A stretch of 64,000 nucleotides of DNA from Tieghemostelium lacteum (taxonomy: Eukaryota > Evosea > Eumycetozoa > Dictyosteliales > Raperosteliaceae), in contig LODT01000013.1 in NCBI GenBank assembly GCA_001606155.1, positions 1,054,001-1,118,000 on the forward strand, in the 5' to 3' direction. Every line of letters starts with the position of its first letter. Positions within the stretch are counted from its first letter, which is position 1. This document shows, one piece after another, positions 1 to 12,575 of this stretch. The translations under genes and the position numbers were made by a program. The notes under the pieces were generated by a model that ran no database searches, was not told the DNA's origin, and saw only the letters and a list, made by a program, of their open reading frames with translations.

Positions 1-290
1 GTAAAGGTGGAATTGTAGGTATGACACTACCATTAGCCAGAGAGTTTGCATCACTCTCCATGAGAATAATGTCAATTGCTCCAGGTACCTTTTGGACACC
101 AATGGTTGCAATGCTTCCAGAGGATGCAACTAAAAAAATTGCAGAAAACATTCCATTCCCTCGTCGTATGGGTAAACCTGAGGAATTTGCATTCCTAGTT
201 CAACATATCCTAGAAAATACCTATCTGAATGGTGATACCATACGTCTTGATGGTTCGGTCAGACTTCCATTATTACCCTCAAAATATTAA
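1..290 (+). CDS. 3-hydroxyacyl-CoA dehydrogenase type 2 (HSD17B10-like SDR), C-terminal part
   Basis: Only the last ~96 codons lie in the window; the reading frame is open to the left edge (first complete codon at base 3). The visible part begins [16 protein letters not shown], the helix after the YxxxK active site of the classical short-chain dehydrogenase fold. It continues with [10 protein letters not shown] and the C-terminal [25 protein letters not shown] segment typical of 17-beta-hydroxysteroid dehydrogenase 10, the mitochondrial enzyme of isoleucine and branched fatty-acid oxidation. The catalytic Ser/Tyr/Lys and the nucleotide-binding motif lie outside the window. Family assignment is from recognised motifs; mitochondrial location is inferred from the family. 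Confidence 0.85.
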   Translation, partial: KGGIVGMTLPLAREFASLSMRIMSIAPGTFWTPMVAMLPEDATKKIAENIPFPRRMGKPEEFAFLVQHILENTYLNGDTIRLDGSVRLPLLPSKY

Positions 291-405
291 AATAAACTCA
301 TCCATTTTGTATATAATACTATTTTTATATTAATTAGGATTCAATTAATATGATTTTGAATTGAAATTTTCCAAAATTGGATCATTCTACCAATTAAACA
401 AAAAA

Positions 406-1026
406 TTAAAGTTTAGAGTTATTATACAAGAGTTTATTAAATTCTTCAATGACTTTATTTTTTGTAATGTTAAAGTCAGGGTAATTAGTATCTACGACAA
501 AATCAGCATGTTTAGTTCTTTCCTCATTTGGTGATTGGAAATTTACTCTTTTAGTAGCCTCTTCGATTGAGAGATTGTTTCTTTTCATAATTCTATCAAT
601 TGCTACTTCTTTAGGTACCATTGTAACCCAAACCTTGTCGACTAAATCCAATAGTCCAGCTTCAATCAGTACAGCAGCTTCTAATACCACAACTTTATGT
701 GACTGTGTTTGTTCAACCTGTGCAATCTCTTCTTTGATTAGTTGTTTCATTTCAGGGTAGACTATATCTGTAAGTTTTTTCATTTGTGATGGATCTGAGA
801 ATACTATAGGTCCTAGTTTTGATCTATCAATTGATTGATCATTTTTATTTACAATATCATTTCCAAATACTTGTATAATCTTAAAATAGGATGCTTTATC
901 TTTTGCATAGACTGAATGAGCAACTTTATCTGCATCAACAATCTTTGCTCCCAATTCCTTTAAATATCCTAATACTGTTGATTTTCCAGATGCAATACCA
1001 CCTGTTAGACCAATCTTTATAGTCAT
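406..1026 (-). CDS. coaE: Dephospho-CoA kinase
   Basis: A 206-residue protein that phosphorylates the 3'-hydroxyl of dephospho-CoA, the last step of coenzyme A synthesis. The N-terminus carries the P-loop GLTGGIASGKST (residues ~6-17) followed by the family signature IVDADKVAH. Further on are the typical VVLEAAVLIEAGL segment and the lid region IDRIMKRNNLSIEEATKR with conserved basic residues. Length matches stand-alone bacterial-type CoaE (about 200 residues), so it is not fused to a PPAT domain as in animal CoA synthase. It is convergent with the HSD17B10-like gene, 115 bases apart. No targeting peptide is visible. Confidence 0.95.
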   Translation of the reverse strand: MTIKIGLTGGIASGKSTVLGYLKELGAKIVDADKVAHSVYAKDKASYFKIIQVFGNDIVNKNDQSIDRSKLGPIVFSDPSQMKKLTDIVYPEMKQLIKEEIAQVEQTQSHKVVVLEAAVLIEAGLLDLVDKVWVTMVPKEVAIDRIMKRNNLSIEEATKRVNFQSPNEERTKHADFVVDTNYPDFNITKNKVIEEFNKLLYNNSKL

Positions 1027-1223
1027 TTTGATAATGAAAATGTGTGTATTAAAAAATATTAAAAATGTTGATCAAAAAACAATTTCAAAATTTAAATGTG
1101 ATTGATTTAATATCCGAAAAATTTTCAAGACCAACTAGTACAAATGCAACCTTGACATTCAACAACAAAACTCATTAATTACTATGTTGAAAAGTTAGAT
1201 CACATTATAATTTATTATTATCC

Positions 1224-3177
1224 TTAATCTGAATACCAATCCTTGTTATCTGGTAATAAAAACCTGTTTCTCAGGCCTGCAACAATGGTCCAGTTCAGAT
1301 TGTGATGTAGAAGAGCTCCTTTGGTGATTTGAGTTCTAATTTTGTCTCTACATGATCTAAATACTTTAATATCCTCAATTCCATTTTCTACTAAGGTTCT
1401 GACAGAAGAAAATAATCTTCCTGTTTCTCCATCTTTTGAAAGAGTGTGGATGTTGTTTATTCCATTGAACCCCTGGTCTCCAATTACCAATTCATCCTTT
1501 AATATCCATTTCAGATCTGTATTAACTATAATATTATCATTAGTGGCACCTGGATATGAATCAGAAAAATATAAGATCCTTCTATATAGTGGAGATATCC
1601 CTACTACTATATTAATTGAATGTTGTTTTTTCTTTGTTGAATAATAAAGAGGTTCTTCTAAAAGATTAGAAGTAGATTCTATTGGTTGTTCTGATCCATC
1701 TAATATCATTGATACAGGTATATTCGAGTATTCAAGATCTTTACTCTCTTTCATTCTAGATTTTAAAGTACCTAAACTGATATATTTCTTAAATAGGTGG
1801 AATATATCAAACTTATAAGTATTTAATCTAGTGTGACAAGTAGATAGAGGTAATTGAAATATAGAGGACAGCAAGATCGTAACTGGATAATGCCTGATCT
1901 CAAGAAAAAGCAATATTAAAGACTCTTTAACTTTTCTTGCAAACTTCTTAGATTGTTTATAAATAGATACAATTTGATAAAATACATCTTTTGGAAAACC
2001 AAATAAATCCTTAAAGTCAGGTTCATTAAGATTTAATACATAATCAGTAAAGGGTATTGCACTGGATATTATATTGTTAATAATTTAGAGTTTATTGGTC
2101 AAATTCAATTAACAATAGTTACTTTTGTTTTGCTTGAGTTTTTCCTCTAGTTTTGGGTGGAGAAGTAATAGTAGTAGTAGTGGTAAGAGACTTAGTACTC
2201 CTTCTTTTTTTTGGTCTTTCTTCTTGTTGTTGTTGTTCTTCTTCTTCCTCTTCTTCTTCATCTTGCTCATCATCTTCTACATCTTCATCACCTTCTTCAT
2301 TAAGAACAGATTGAGATCTTTTTCTAGTTGGTTTTTCTGCCCTTCTGCCACTTGAATACCATTTGATTAAATATCGATATAGGTGACTAGATCGGCAAAA
2401 AGATTTAAGCTTATCTTTATTTTCTACAATCCAAATTCCATCTTTGTAATTTGTTATTTGTTCTGCACATCCTTGTGGGTCTCCCCCTAATAGATCCAAA
2501 TACCCATCACAGACTCTCTCCCCTACTGATGTATTGTCCTCTATATCTTCATTATCAGACCCATTTGTTATTGTATCGTTAAAACCTTTATCATCAAATG
2601 TTTTTAAACCTAAGTCTATATAATAAATTAACAGCTTTGCTTTTTTAGAGGTGAGATCAGATTTTTTACATATCACCAGTTTATGGTGAGAACCAACGTG
2701 CACTGTCGGAATTCTACTAGTTCCAGTCTTTTTGGAGCCACAAATCACGCACATTTTACCAGCTAGTTTATTGGATAAAGTAACAGGGTCCTCTTGAATT
2801 GAACTTCTTAATTCATCAGTATTTGTGTTGTTAGTATTTATCTGACTGTTATTGTTGTTAATACCATTAGTACCTTGAGTGGATGGGCTAGTATTAACAC
2901 GAGTAATATTATTATTAAAAACATAGCTATCATTATTAGGTAGACTATTGCTGGAAAATGTTTGGCTGTATGAAGGGTATGAGGGTTGGGGTATCTTCCT
3001 GAATTCTTTAATTGATTTTGGTGGGTGGATGCCTCTACCATTACAATCCATGCATGTACAGAGCCTTGGAACATTATGTTTATCGCTAAAATCGCAAACA
3101 CAACCAAAAACATGGTATAAAAAGAGTATAACATCTATAGATTTATGACAAAGATTACAAGTCATTGTTGACTCCAT
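1224..3177 (-). CDS. Harbinger-type (DDE_Tnp_4) transposase or domesticated derivative, two exons
   Basis: I read this as complement(join(1224..2061,2123..3177)), 630 residues. The intron has a GTAACT donor and an ATATCCAG acceptor, is 61 bases long and AT-rich, and the phases match (2 then 1). Exon 1 encodes a Cys-rich N-terminus (CNLCHKS..., CTCMDCNGRG), a second Cys/His cluster (MCVICGSKK) and a long acidic stretch followed by a basic KKRR tract. Exon 2 encodes a helix-turn-helix (ESLILLFLEIRHYPVTILLS) and a DDE_Tnp_4 nuclease domain. The three acidic residues are all present, in ILDGSEQP, VIGDQGFNG and TLVENGIED. This is the IS5/PIF-Harbinger/HARBI1 fold. I see no terminal inverted repeats or target duplication beside it, so it may be domesticated. 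The N-terminal half alone is not recognised. Confidence 0.75.
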
Positions 3178-3418
3178 ATTAATATGTTACGAAAGTAATA
3201 AATAAAGAATATATTCTTTTGTGAAGATAAACAACTAAGAAAAATAATGTACAAATATTGTTGTTTTTTTTGAAATTTTGGAAAATTTAGATTAAATTTA
3301 AAAACCAAATAAATACTTGGAACACAAAATCAAATCATTTTGCAATTTTAAAAACAAAAGAAAATCTGTCTTGAAAAAACCACCGAATGTGTTAATTCAT
3401 TTATTTTATAAATTTTAT

Positions 3419-6400
3419 TTATAAGACTGATGGGACTGGAGTAAGACGTTTTTTGGAGAGTGATTTTGTAATTGGTTTGTTGTAGGCCAATCTCGATGGT
3501 GATTTGTTAACACTGGAATAAATTACATTATAGAATGTTGTTAATGGTTGATTTTTGGTGATTTGACATTTAGAGAGATCACCTTCACCATAGTCACCAG
3601 CTGCATTTGGACAAGTTTGAGTGACTGAGATGGTTGAGAAATCAAATTCATTAATCTTGGATACGTCATCTGTGAATTGCACTTTCATTGAAATGGTAAT
3701 GGAATCAATGTCTCCAATGTATTTACCAATGAATGAGAATTGAATATCATTGCTAGTTTGGATTGGTGCTCCCATAGCTTCTAAACTACCTAATCTACCT
3801 CTGAGTGTAAAGAATAGATTTGGCATGGATAGACAGTTATTCAAACGACATACTATAGCTTTTGGTTTGGTCAATCTGATTACATATCTATTTAGTGCTT
3901 GTTGACTTGCTGGTGCACCAAAGATGAAGGATCTAGCATTTACCAAATCGATAATCTCGTAATCGTGAGGGAATACACCTCCGGTAATCTCCATTAAAGG
4001 AGCTACAAATACAATATTACTTTCTGATACTGTAACTTCTTTAGCATATGCAGTGTTGACTCCTGTAAATGGATCTCTTGTGAAACCACTAATTGTAAGA
4101 GTTTCTTGACTTATACAAGAAGGACAATTTAGATAGTAAATAGATTCATTGTCTTCGAGATCATGACCAGCATTGGAAATCAATTGACTGTACATGTTAA
4201 TGTATTCAGCACGAGTCCAGAGATTTTGAATGGTTTGATCTGTGGTTGTACCTTTGACTTTCCATTGCGGTGGGATGAGATTAACAATTAGATCATATTG
4301 TTTTCTAATTGGAACTGGAAGGAGATCAACAGAAGATGCCCATGATCCAAAGTTATTTGAGCCGAAGATATCAGGACCATATGCACCAGATGGACCACCA
4401 TAGGTAATAATAGTTGATCTATTGGAGTCCTTGGAGAATTGTTGTTGTCTTTCCTCTGAGATCTTGTTATCAATACCAACACTAACATCACCACTTACAC
4501 TGAGAATTGGGGCGGAGACTTGAATGGAGAACTCAAGTTCAGTGTGTTTTTCAGTATCTGATGTTGTATAGGAATTTTGGGATTCGTGCGATACTACAGT
4601 TACAGAGGTTAATCTACCACCCATATCTGCACTCTTTGCATAGACCTGACCGTATTTCTTTACAACTAATCTCATTCTTTCTACGGTATCAGCTTCTGCG
4701 AGATCTTTAAGGAAGTTTTTGTGGAATGGTAGACGTGAGCCATCTAATTGGACTTTAGTAGTTTGACATTCAACCTTAGTGGAAACAATGGAACCTGAAG
4801 TTTGTTTCTCTAGTTCACTAGCAGCTTTAACTGATTCTTCTTGAGAGAATGCAACACTAGCACTTGCTGAAATTCCCCAATAACTACCACCTAACTCTGC
4901 GTCAACTGATAGACCAGTTTCTTTTGACATTTCTGAAGCCATTTGAGATGAGGTTCTATAGCTGTCAGATTGAGTTTCATAAGAACATTTTGGAACGGGA
5001 ATTGCATGAATACCTTCTGGAACTGTATATACATAACCTCTGTAAAGATCATGAATAGTTGAGAATGAAGAGTTATCACAGTAACCAAAATGGAAAATTG
5101 GAGCATTTACAAATTTATCAGTAACTATATCAACACCATGAGACAATAATTGGAGACCTGGTAGTGAGAATAAGTATTGGTTATCAATAGTTGATCCTAA
5201 GAAATCATCTTTAGAGTAAATGTCACCTAATGGGTATGTTGGAGCTTGTTCAGAACAATGATCAGTAAATAACATGTGACAATCAGCAAAACAATCAGAT
5301 GGATACTCTCCACAAATTCCATTACCACATACTGAATCCATTGGTGTTAAACCATTAAAATCAGCTGGACAATATAAACTATCGCCTGGATAATCTTCAG
5401 ATCCAATATCATAAATACCATCACCACAAACTAAAAAAATTTAAATAAATGAATGTGTTAGTTGATTAATAATTGAGATGTTTAAATTTAGATTATACAT
5501 ACTAGCTTTAGAGTAGAATGGTTGGAATAATTTGAAATCTTCATCAGAATTTTCAGGTTTCCAATAAATAGCCAAATCAATCAAAGATGCATCTTGATAA
5601 GAAACAAAACGAAGGGTTACACTGTTAACGTGAGCAGAGGTAATAGCTATGGATTTGGTAACTTCAAACTCTGGTGTTGGAGGGAAATTAAGGTATTGGA
5701 CAGAATTAATGTTAAAACTATAGATACTCAAATTTTTACCAACAATTTTGAATATGTATTTTCCATCATAAGGTACTTTGAAATAGGATGATAATACAGC
5801 ACCAACATTAGTATTAAAAAAAGTTTCAAGACCTTTTAACATATTATCAGCAGTAACAGCATAACGATTTATATTTCCACTCCATTCCCAATAACTACGA
5901 GTTGTAATACCTTGGTAAACCTCTAAGCTCCATCCATCAAAAGAACATGAACAAACAGCACAAGCTAAGCAATTTTCGAGTTGGGAACACAATAGATCAT
6001 TAGGTTCACCTGGACAACTGTATTCTTGTTTGTCACTAAAGAAATAATCATAATAGATTACAGTCTCTCCTGGAAGATATGGACAATCAGTGGTTTCATA
6101 TGAAAATGAACATAATAGAGGTTGATCATTAACAAAAATGGTGGCATCAGTACAGTAAAAGTCCAATTGCCAATTTTCAATTGACCAAATATTAAATACA
6201 CAGTTATTAACTCTTATAGTATTTTTAAGACTGGATCCATAGTTTTCATCAGAACGACATGGAATCTCCATGATACCTAACATGTTAACATTAGAATCTT
6301 GACCAAATATAACAGTTCCCATACCAGTAGCGACATTATCAATAAATCTACATGAAATTAAAGTGACTACAGAATTGAATGCATAAATTGCTCCACCATT

Positions 6401-6989
6401 AATAGCATTGTTTCTAAAGAATAGTGAGTTTACAATTTCAACATTTGAGTTTTCGATTTGGAGAGCACCACCTTGATTACCAACACAACGATGTAAACCT
6501 ATATTAATTAATTTAAATTTAAATATATCCTTTACAATAAAACCTTGAGACACAAGAGCACAATCAATAACTGGTTGATTTAAATCCACATCAATATTTT
6601 GTGCTGGTATTAGGTATTTTTCTTCAATTGCACTTGTTAACAAAATATAAATATTAATATGTATTTCTAAAATTGAGATAAATAGTTAGGAATAAAGTTT
6701 ACATTATTTCAACGGATGATTTAACTACTATATTTGAGTTTTTATTGCCAGTGTAATAGCCTGGAGACATTATAACTCTGTCTGGGAGTACTTCGTCTGC
6801 AGTAAGACCTCCCAATGATCCAGAATTTAGATATTCAAAGGCATCTTGAAGATTGGAAAATGGTTGATTTGAGTCACCACAACCATTTACGCATTTTGAT
6901 TTCCAATCAACATAGATGTGTCTCTGACATGTTACCCTGTTAATTAAAATGATAAAATAAATAAATAATCCTATATATATTTTATTCAT
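3419..6989 (-). CDS. Secreted MACPF (perforin-like) protein with beta-helix and PA14-like regions
   Basis: I read this as complement(join(3419..5430,5503..6632,6703..6989)), 1142 residues; both introns have matching phases. The start is the Met before the hydrophobic stretch IYIGLFIYFIILIN, a signal peptide. Parts in order are: a right-handed beta-helix-like region (~residues 40-200) with GGALQIENS and GGAIYAFNS repeats; a Cys cluster; a PA14-like carbohydrate-binding-type region (~330-465); a Cys-rich segment with CGDGIYDIG and CGNGICGEYPSDC (~473-520); and a MACPF domain (~560-830). The MACPF signature reads KYGQVYAKSADMGG, so the usual FGTHY is altered. Glycine-rich helix-hairpin segments (GGSYWGISASASVAFS) and a YGGPSGAYG motif follow family expectation. 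MACPF proteins insert beta-hairpins into membranes; the target here is unknown. It is the divergent paralogue of the gene at 7283. Confidence 0.85.
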
Positions 6990-7282
6990 ATTATATTTAT
7001 TCGTATAATCAGATGATTTCTTTTTATAATAATTACGAGTAATTAAATAATTCATAGGAAAAAAAAAAAAATCAGACTAGCAACATCAAAATATCTTATC
7101 ATGATAGTGTGAAAACTAAATTTATAGTTTTTATATGCGTGTGAGAAAAAAAATTCGGTGAAATATAGGTTAAAATAGCCCTTAATCACATTGTTAGTGC
7201 AATCCACCCATTAATTTACCAAACGAAAAAAAAATCTAAAACATATAATTTTTCGAAAAAATATTGATTTCATTATTAAAGA
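6990..7282. promoter_or_regulatory. Shared divergent promoter region of the two MACPF genes
   Basis: The start codons of the two paralogous MACPF genes face away from each other across 293 bases. The stretch is AT-rich with oligo-A and oligo-T runs typical of dictyostelid promoters. No specific factor site is recognised. Confidence 0.5.
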
Positions 7283-10200
7283 ATGAACTCTTATTATAAA
7301 ACGAATATAATTTTAACATTCTTATTAGTATTGTTTACTGGTCATTTATATACCCAAACAACTAGTATTAGTAGGTATTTTAATTTTAAGATTTATTTTT
7401 TTAGATCAATGCCCTTTTTTTCCAGATTCTAACCCAAACCCACACTTCACATTTTAATCAAACAAAAAAAAATTAATTAAAATTCAGCTGAATTTTATGC
7501 AGATTCTGATAGTACATGTGAAGTTGATTGTGGTGCATATCTGTCACCATTTAAAACACTAAAAAGTGCTTTTGATCAAATTAAATTAAGTACCACCAGA
7601 ACCACTATTCTCTATATTGCAGATTCAGCTTACTTCCTCTCAGTTGAAAATAAGGATCTTACCATTTCAGGATTACAAACTCATTTGATTATTAGATCAA
7701 CTAGTGGAACATACTCAACGAGTGCACCTACTTTTAATGGTGCTTGGACAAGTCGTTTTTTGACTATTGTGAAAAGTAAAGTAACCTTTATCGGTCTACA
7801 ATTTGGTGGCTATGTTGCTAATAAGGGTGGTGCTATGTATATAGATAACAGTGATGTTACTATCAAGAATTGTATTTTCCTCGATAACAAGGCTTTCATT
7901 GGTGCTACAATTTATAGTACAAACTCTGGTTTGGTTATCCATTCATCAACATTCTTAAATAACAAAGCTACAGAAAGAGGTCCATTGCATCTATACAAGA
8001 CTAATGCAATTATAACTGATACTGAATTCCATAGTTCAAATACTCATATATATGGAGCTGAAAGCGGTGTATTAAGTTGTGAATCCTCTAGTATTCAAAT
8101 TGACAATCCAACTACAGACAATGATGGTATTGCTCTTCATTGTGGTCTTTCTTGTAATATTAAGGTTAATCAAGAAACCGTGTGTAATAGACCCAATGTC
8201 TCATCGGATGAATATGAAACCTTTCAACTACTTATAAGCAGATGTGGTCCGGAACCCCTGGACTATTGCGGTGGCTGTGTTAGTACTGTACACAACTGTC
8301 TCAATTGTCATGAATGTCCATGCTACCAAAGTGGTTTCGCAATGGAAGTTAGATCCAACCTTGACAATTGTTTATTGGACAGTAAAATCATAAACTTTGA
8401 ATCCAACTCTGAAGGAGATTTGTTTAGTAATTTTGCTAGAAAGGAAATCCGTGCAACTCTTACTGGTTATATGAAAGTTAGAAAACCAAAGACCTATGCA
8501 TTCTCAACTGACATTTCTAATGCTGGAGTTGTCATCAAATTAGATAGAAAGATCCTTTTCTCAACTCAACAACAGACATCTTTGTCTACCAGTAATCTAA
8601 CTCACTATTTGCATCCAGATACCATTTATACAATTCATATTGATATCACAAGTGCACCTATTAAAGGTAACCAAAAAAGAAAATTCAGTTTCACCAGTAT
8701 GGATAAGGATAATGTTGAAATTTATTTCGCAAGAGGTCAATGTGGTGACAGAGTTACACAGTCTCCTTATGATTTTGTCCATCCTACTTGTACAATTCCA
8801 ACTGTTGTGTCATCAGGTCCAGCAGTTTGTGGTGACGGTTTCTGTGATGAAGGTAACCCAAACAACTGTTTGAAAGATTGTTATCATTTATTATCTGAGA
8901 AATGTGAGTCTAGAAAAGTACCTTCCAATCACATTCCACCTGGTTTCTTTGTTGAATATACTGATACTTTAGGTAACCTCATTGACAATCAAATGATCTG
9001 GCATCTTCCAGGTTCTGAACACTTCCAAACTGGTATTGATATCGTTTCTGGAAAAGCTGCAAAATCACCAGTTTTCTATTTTGGATATTGTTCTGATGAA
9101 TCTGAAAATTTCTTACAAGATGTCTACAGAAGATCAATCTATGAACTACCAGATGAATTAACTGGAAAGATTCTTCCACAATGTACATTTTCAACTTCAA
9201 CAACTACCTATCACACTCTTGAATCTATTCGTAAGGAGACTCATGATAAGTCAAATTTGGCATTCCAAGTTGCAGCTGGTGCTAGTTATGGAGGTTATGC
9301 AGCTTCTGCAAGTGCAGCTTACTCAAAAGACACTTCCATCAAGAAGGCTCAATCCATTACCACTGAATCTACAAGTACTTATTTTGTAACTGAAGTTGAA
9401 TGTACTATGAGTTCAGTTGAGATGGTTAAGACTACTTTCAGTCCAACTTTCCTTGAAGATCTTGCTAAGGTCTCTGGAACTGAAGAACAAGCTGTTAATC
9501 AAATGTATCAGTTGATTGAGAAATATGGTACTCACTATATCAAGTCAGCTCAATTAGGTGGTTCCTTAAAAATGATTACTACAACTGAAGAAAAGATGAC
9601 TTCATCTGAACATGAGTCTGAATGGTCTGAAAGTGTTGAGAGATCAGCTTCTGTTAATTTCAGATCCCCAGTTTTATCAGGAAGTGCATCAGTCTCTGAC
9701 ACTCTTGATTCTACACAATCTACAGCTCAACAAGAAGAAAAAGAAACTAAATCCGAAAGAACATCTGTTATTGTTAAAGGTGGTGCCCCAGGTTCCTATG
9801 GCCCACACTCTGGATCTTCTGGTTTCATGTTTGAAGATTGGGCTAATTCTATTGATTTATTACCAGTTCCATTGAATGAAGATCTCTATCCAATAAGCTC
9901 ACTCTTCTTACCTGAATGGAAGTTAGGGTCAAAGACACTCAAAGAACTCTGGATCCAAGCCGAACAACAATACTATGACGTTAACCAATACTCCAGTACC
10001 TTACCCAACAAATATGCAGTTTACTTTGAATTTGAGTCTGTTGATGCAGGTCTTGCTGCTATGCCAATTTTGAATATTCAATGGAAATCACCATCTGATG
10101 GGTCAATGAAGAACTATGTCATTAGAGTCGGTCATAAACAAGTCATGGGTACCAACCAAGAGTCCATTGAATTCATTCCAAACTTGTCCACTCCAACTGC

Positions 10201-12055
10201 AATGTACAACAGAACTAGAAAATCCTATTATAAATATGATAGTGTTATGAGACTTGCATCACCATTTAATTACAATGATATCAATGAAGGATATGTATTA
10301 GTAGGTGAACAATACCAAACTCAAGCTAAATCACCACTTCGTTATGATGTCACATTCCCAGAGGATTTCATGACTAGTACTATTCAACCTGTAGTTACTG
10401 TTACAAACTTTGCTTCCTATCCATCTGATAAGTCTGCAACTTTCCGTATTGTTAATCTCCTGACTTCCAAAGCCATATTTATCAATAAGGATGGTTTCAT
10501 TCCAAATGATGGTTTTGTACATGTTCTAATGTCATTCCAGTTCTTGAGTTATGGTGGTATACTTGGAACTCCACTTTTAGAATACGTTCAAATGCTTCCA
10601 CAAAGCAACTACAATATTGGAGATTTATTGAATACCATGTATGGTAGTGGTGCTGCCAACATCGAAGATAAACACGAAATCATTCGTGGTTACGAAGGGT
10701 CTTCACTTTCATTCTCACAAACTTACTCCTTTTCTAAGTTCTTGTCTACTATGACTGGAGGCACTATTCAATACGAAAAACTAATGTACCTTGACACTGA
10801 ACCTACTAAACCATTGAAATTCATTTACAATCAAGTAGATATAGTTGGTAGTATCAAGAGAATCAATTATCTCTTAGCCATGAGACCAATTCCCGGAAAT
10901 ACATGGTTGAGAAACGTCTATTCATACCACTGTGCACAAGATGGTTACCATGCAAGTCCATATTCACCAAAGTCATACGCACTAAACCTCACCCCTATTC
11001 AGCCTGAAAACTCACAAATTCAATACTATGCTAGAAATACATTACGTTATCTCCCATTGACACCAGTTGAACCAAACTATTTACCAATTGGTAAATATCC
11101 ATTGGAAAACAGTAAATCACATGTTCAAACTTGTCAAACTTTGTTCCATGGGTCATTCAATGACTATTCATCGCTCTTTGCCAATGGTGATATGAACTTT
11201 ACTCTAACAGACCACATCCACAGTGGTTTCTTTAATCTTTGTGGAAGATCACTTACTTGTGTAAATGCAGATGGAAATGTATATATGGACTCTGAGTTGA
11301 CTTCATGTGTATTTGGTACTACTTTCTTTGCAAATTCCAGAAAATCAGATCCCGTAACTTTCTATTATCTTACTGGTGGAGTTCAAATAGTTGTTCCAAG
11401 CTCTGGACTACGTTATGATTGTTCAACTTATACCACAACATTCTACCCAATGTGTGACCCAGCTATTGATGGAGAGCCAGTAGTTACTACATTTACAACT
11501 GGAGCTTGCGTAAGATCAGTTTCATTTAGAACTAGTTTAGCTTGTCAATCACCAGTCTCTTATGACATACTCAATTTGTATTATTACAATTTGACAAATA
11601 TTCAAAGAGACTTGGGTGACTATAATATCTACAAAAATGTCATTAGAGCAACTGACCTTGTAGTATTGACAAACCTTACATTATACTTTAATATTGCAGG
11701 ACAAGCCTCGATTTGTGGATACAATGTTTATAATTACCCTCTACAATCATGTCTTATAGATGGTGCTGGTTCTACAATTGCACCATTAGCTACCTTGACT
11801 GGAGTCTTTGTTGAACACACTCTAGATGGTAGTGGTCTACTACTTAAATATCCAATCGCAACTGGCAAACAATTCCAAATCTACCTCACTTGTGATGTTA
11901 GCACTCTTCAAGCTATTGACTCTGTAACCCAACTTCCTGACGGCCAATATATAGCATACATTAGAACATCAGAAGCCTGTGGTATTCCATTCAATCCAAA
12001 TCAACCAGTTCCAGGTTTACCAACATCATTCACAGATATAGTATTCCCCCATTAA
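7283..12055 (+). CDS. Very large secreted MACPF (perforin-like) protein
   Basis: I read this as join(7283..7370,7488..12055), 1551 residues; the donor is GTAGGT and the acceptor AAATTCAG, with phase match. Exon 1 is a signal peptide (MNSYYKTNIILTFLLVLFTG). Exon 2 carries a beta-helix-like region (GGAMYIDNSDVTIKNCIFLDN), a Cys-rich region, a PA14-like region (~310-447), a Cys cluster CGDGFCDEGNPNNC (~476-495) and a MACPF domain (~530-830). The MACPF signature is canonical, KYGTHYIKSAQLGGSL. About 700 further residues follow, rich in Thr, Ser and Cys, with no recognised domain and no membrane anchor. Architecture matches the neighbour at 3419-6989 up to the MACPF domain; the long tail is extra. 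Secretion and pore formation are inferred from family; partner and target are unknown. Confidence 0.88.
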
Positions 12056-12575
12056 AAACAAAAAAATTAAAATAATTCATGTAAAGAATTCTTTATAAGA
12101 TAAAGATATTATGCAATTAAATATTTGATTTACATTCACTAAAAAAATGTAAAAAAAAACACCAATCAAATCAAAAATGTTATCGATTTGTAATTTTGGT
12201 TTGATCTTGAATCTGATCAGATTCAAAAATTATTTTTAATTTGTTTTTAAAAAAAAATTTTTCATGTCAAAGAGTGGGATGTGAACATTTAACTATTGGG
12301 AAGACACTCCTACAATGTTATCATTCTATTTTAAAATTTCATTGAATTTTATACAGGCACATCTTAAGTGTCTCCTCCTGCCAAAAAATGAGTAAATCCT
12401 ACCTAGGACCTCTTAGTAAATGAATTCAAAAATATCCACAAACTATTTTGATATAAATAGATTCACTGAAACAATGTAAATCAACAATCACTATAAAATC
12501 AATTCCCAAATTTCATTTTATCATTCAATATATATATATTGTAAAGTAATTATAAACCAAAAAGTTAATTAGTAA
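12056..12575. other. Intergenic gap
   Basis: This 520-base stretch has no gene I can support. It holds a perfect 20-base palindrome at 12207-12226 and a slightly less AT-rich stretch at about 12270-12420 with a short inverted repeat (AGACACT / AGTGTCT). The remainder is AT-rich and includes the promoter of the downstream gene. Confidence 0.5.
12207..12226. repeat. Perfect 20-base palindrome
   Basis: TTGAATCTGA is followed immediately by its reverse complement. It lies 152 bases after the MACPF stop codon and 350 bases before the next start. It could be a dimeric factor site (two TTGA half-sites facing each other) or form an RNA hairpin in the 3' UTR. Confidence 0.6.

Noticed and set aside
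2069-2122. Two separate genes, one Cys-rich protein and one transposase
   Set aside because: A short AT-rich intron with matching phase joins them into one frame, which also explains why the transposase part lacks its own ATG.
5342-5440. MACPF protein starting at an internal Met at 5341
   Set aside because: The frame runs upstream to a splice acceptor and joins in phase to exons encoding a signal peptide and beta-helix.
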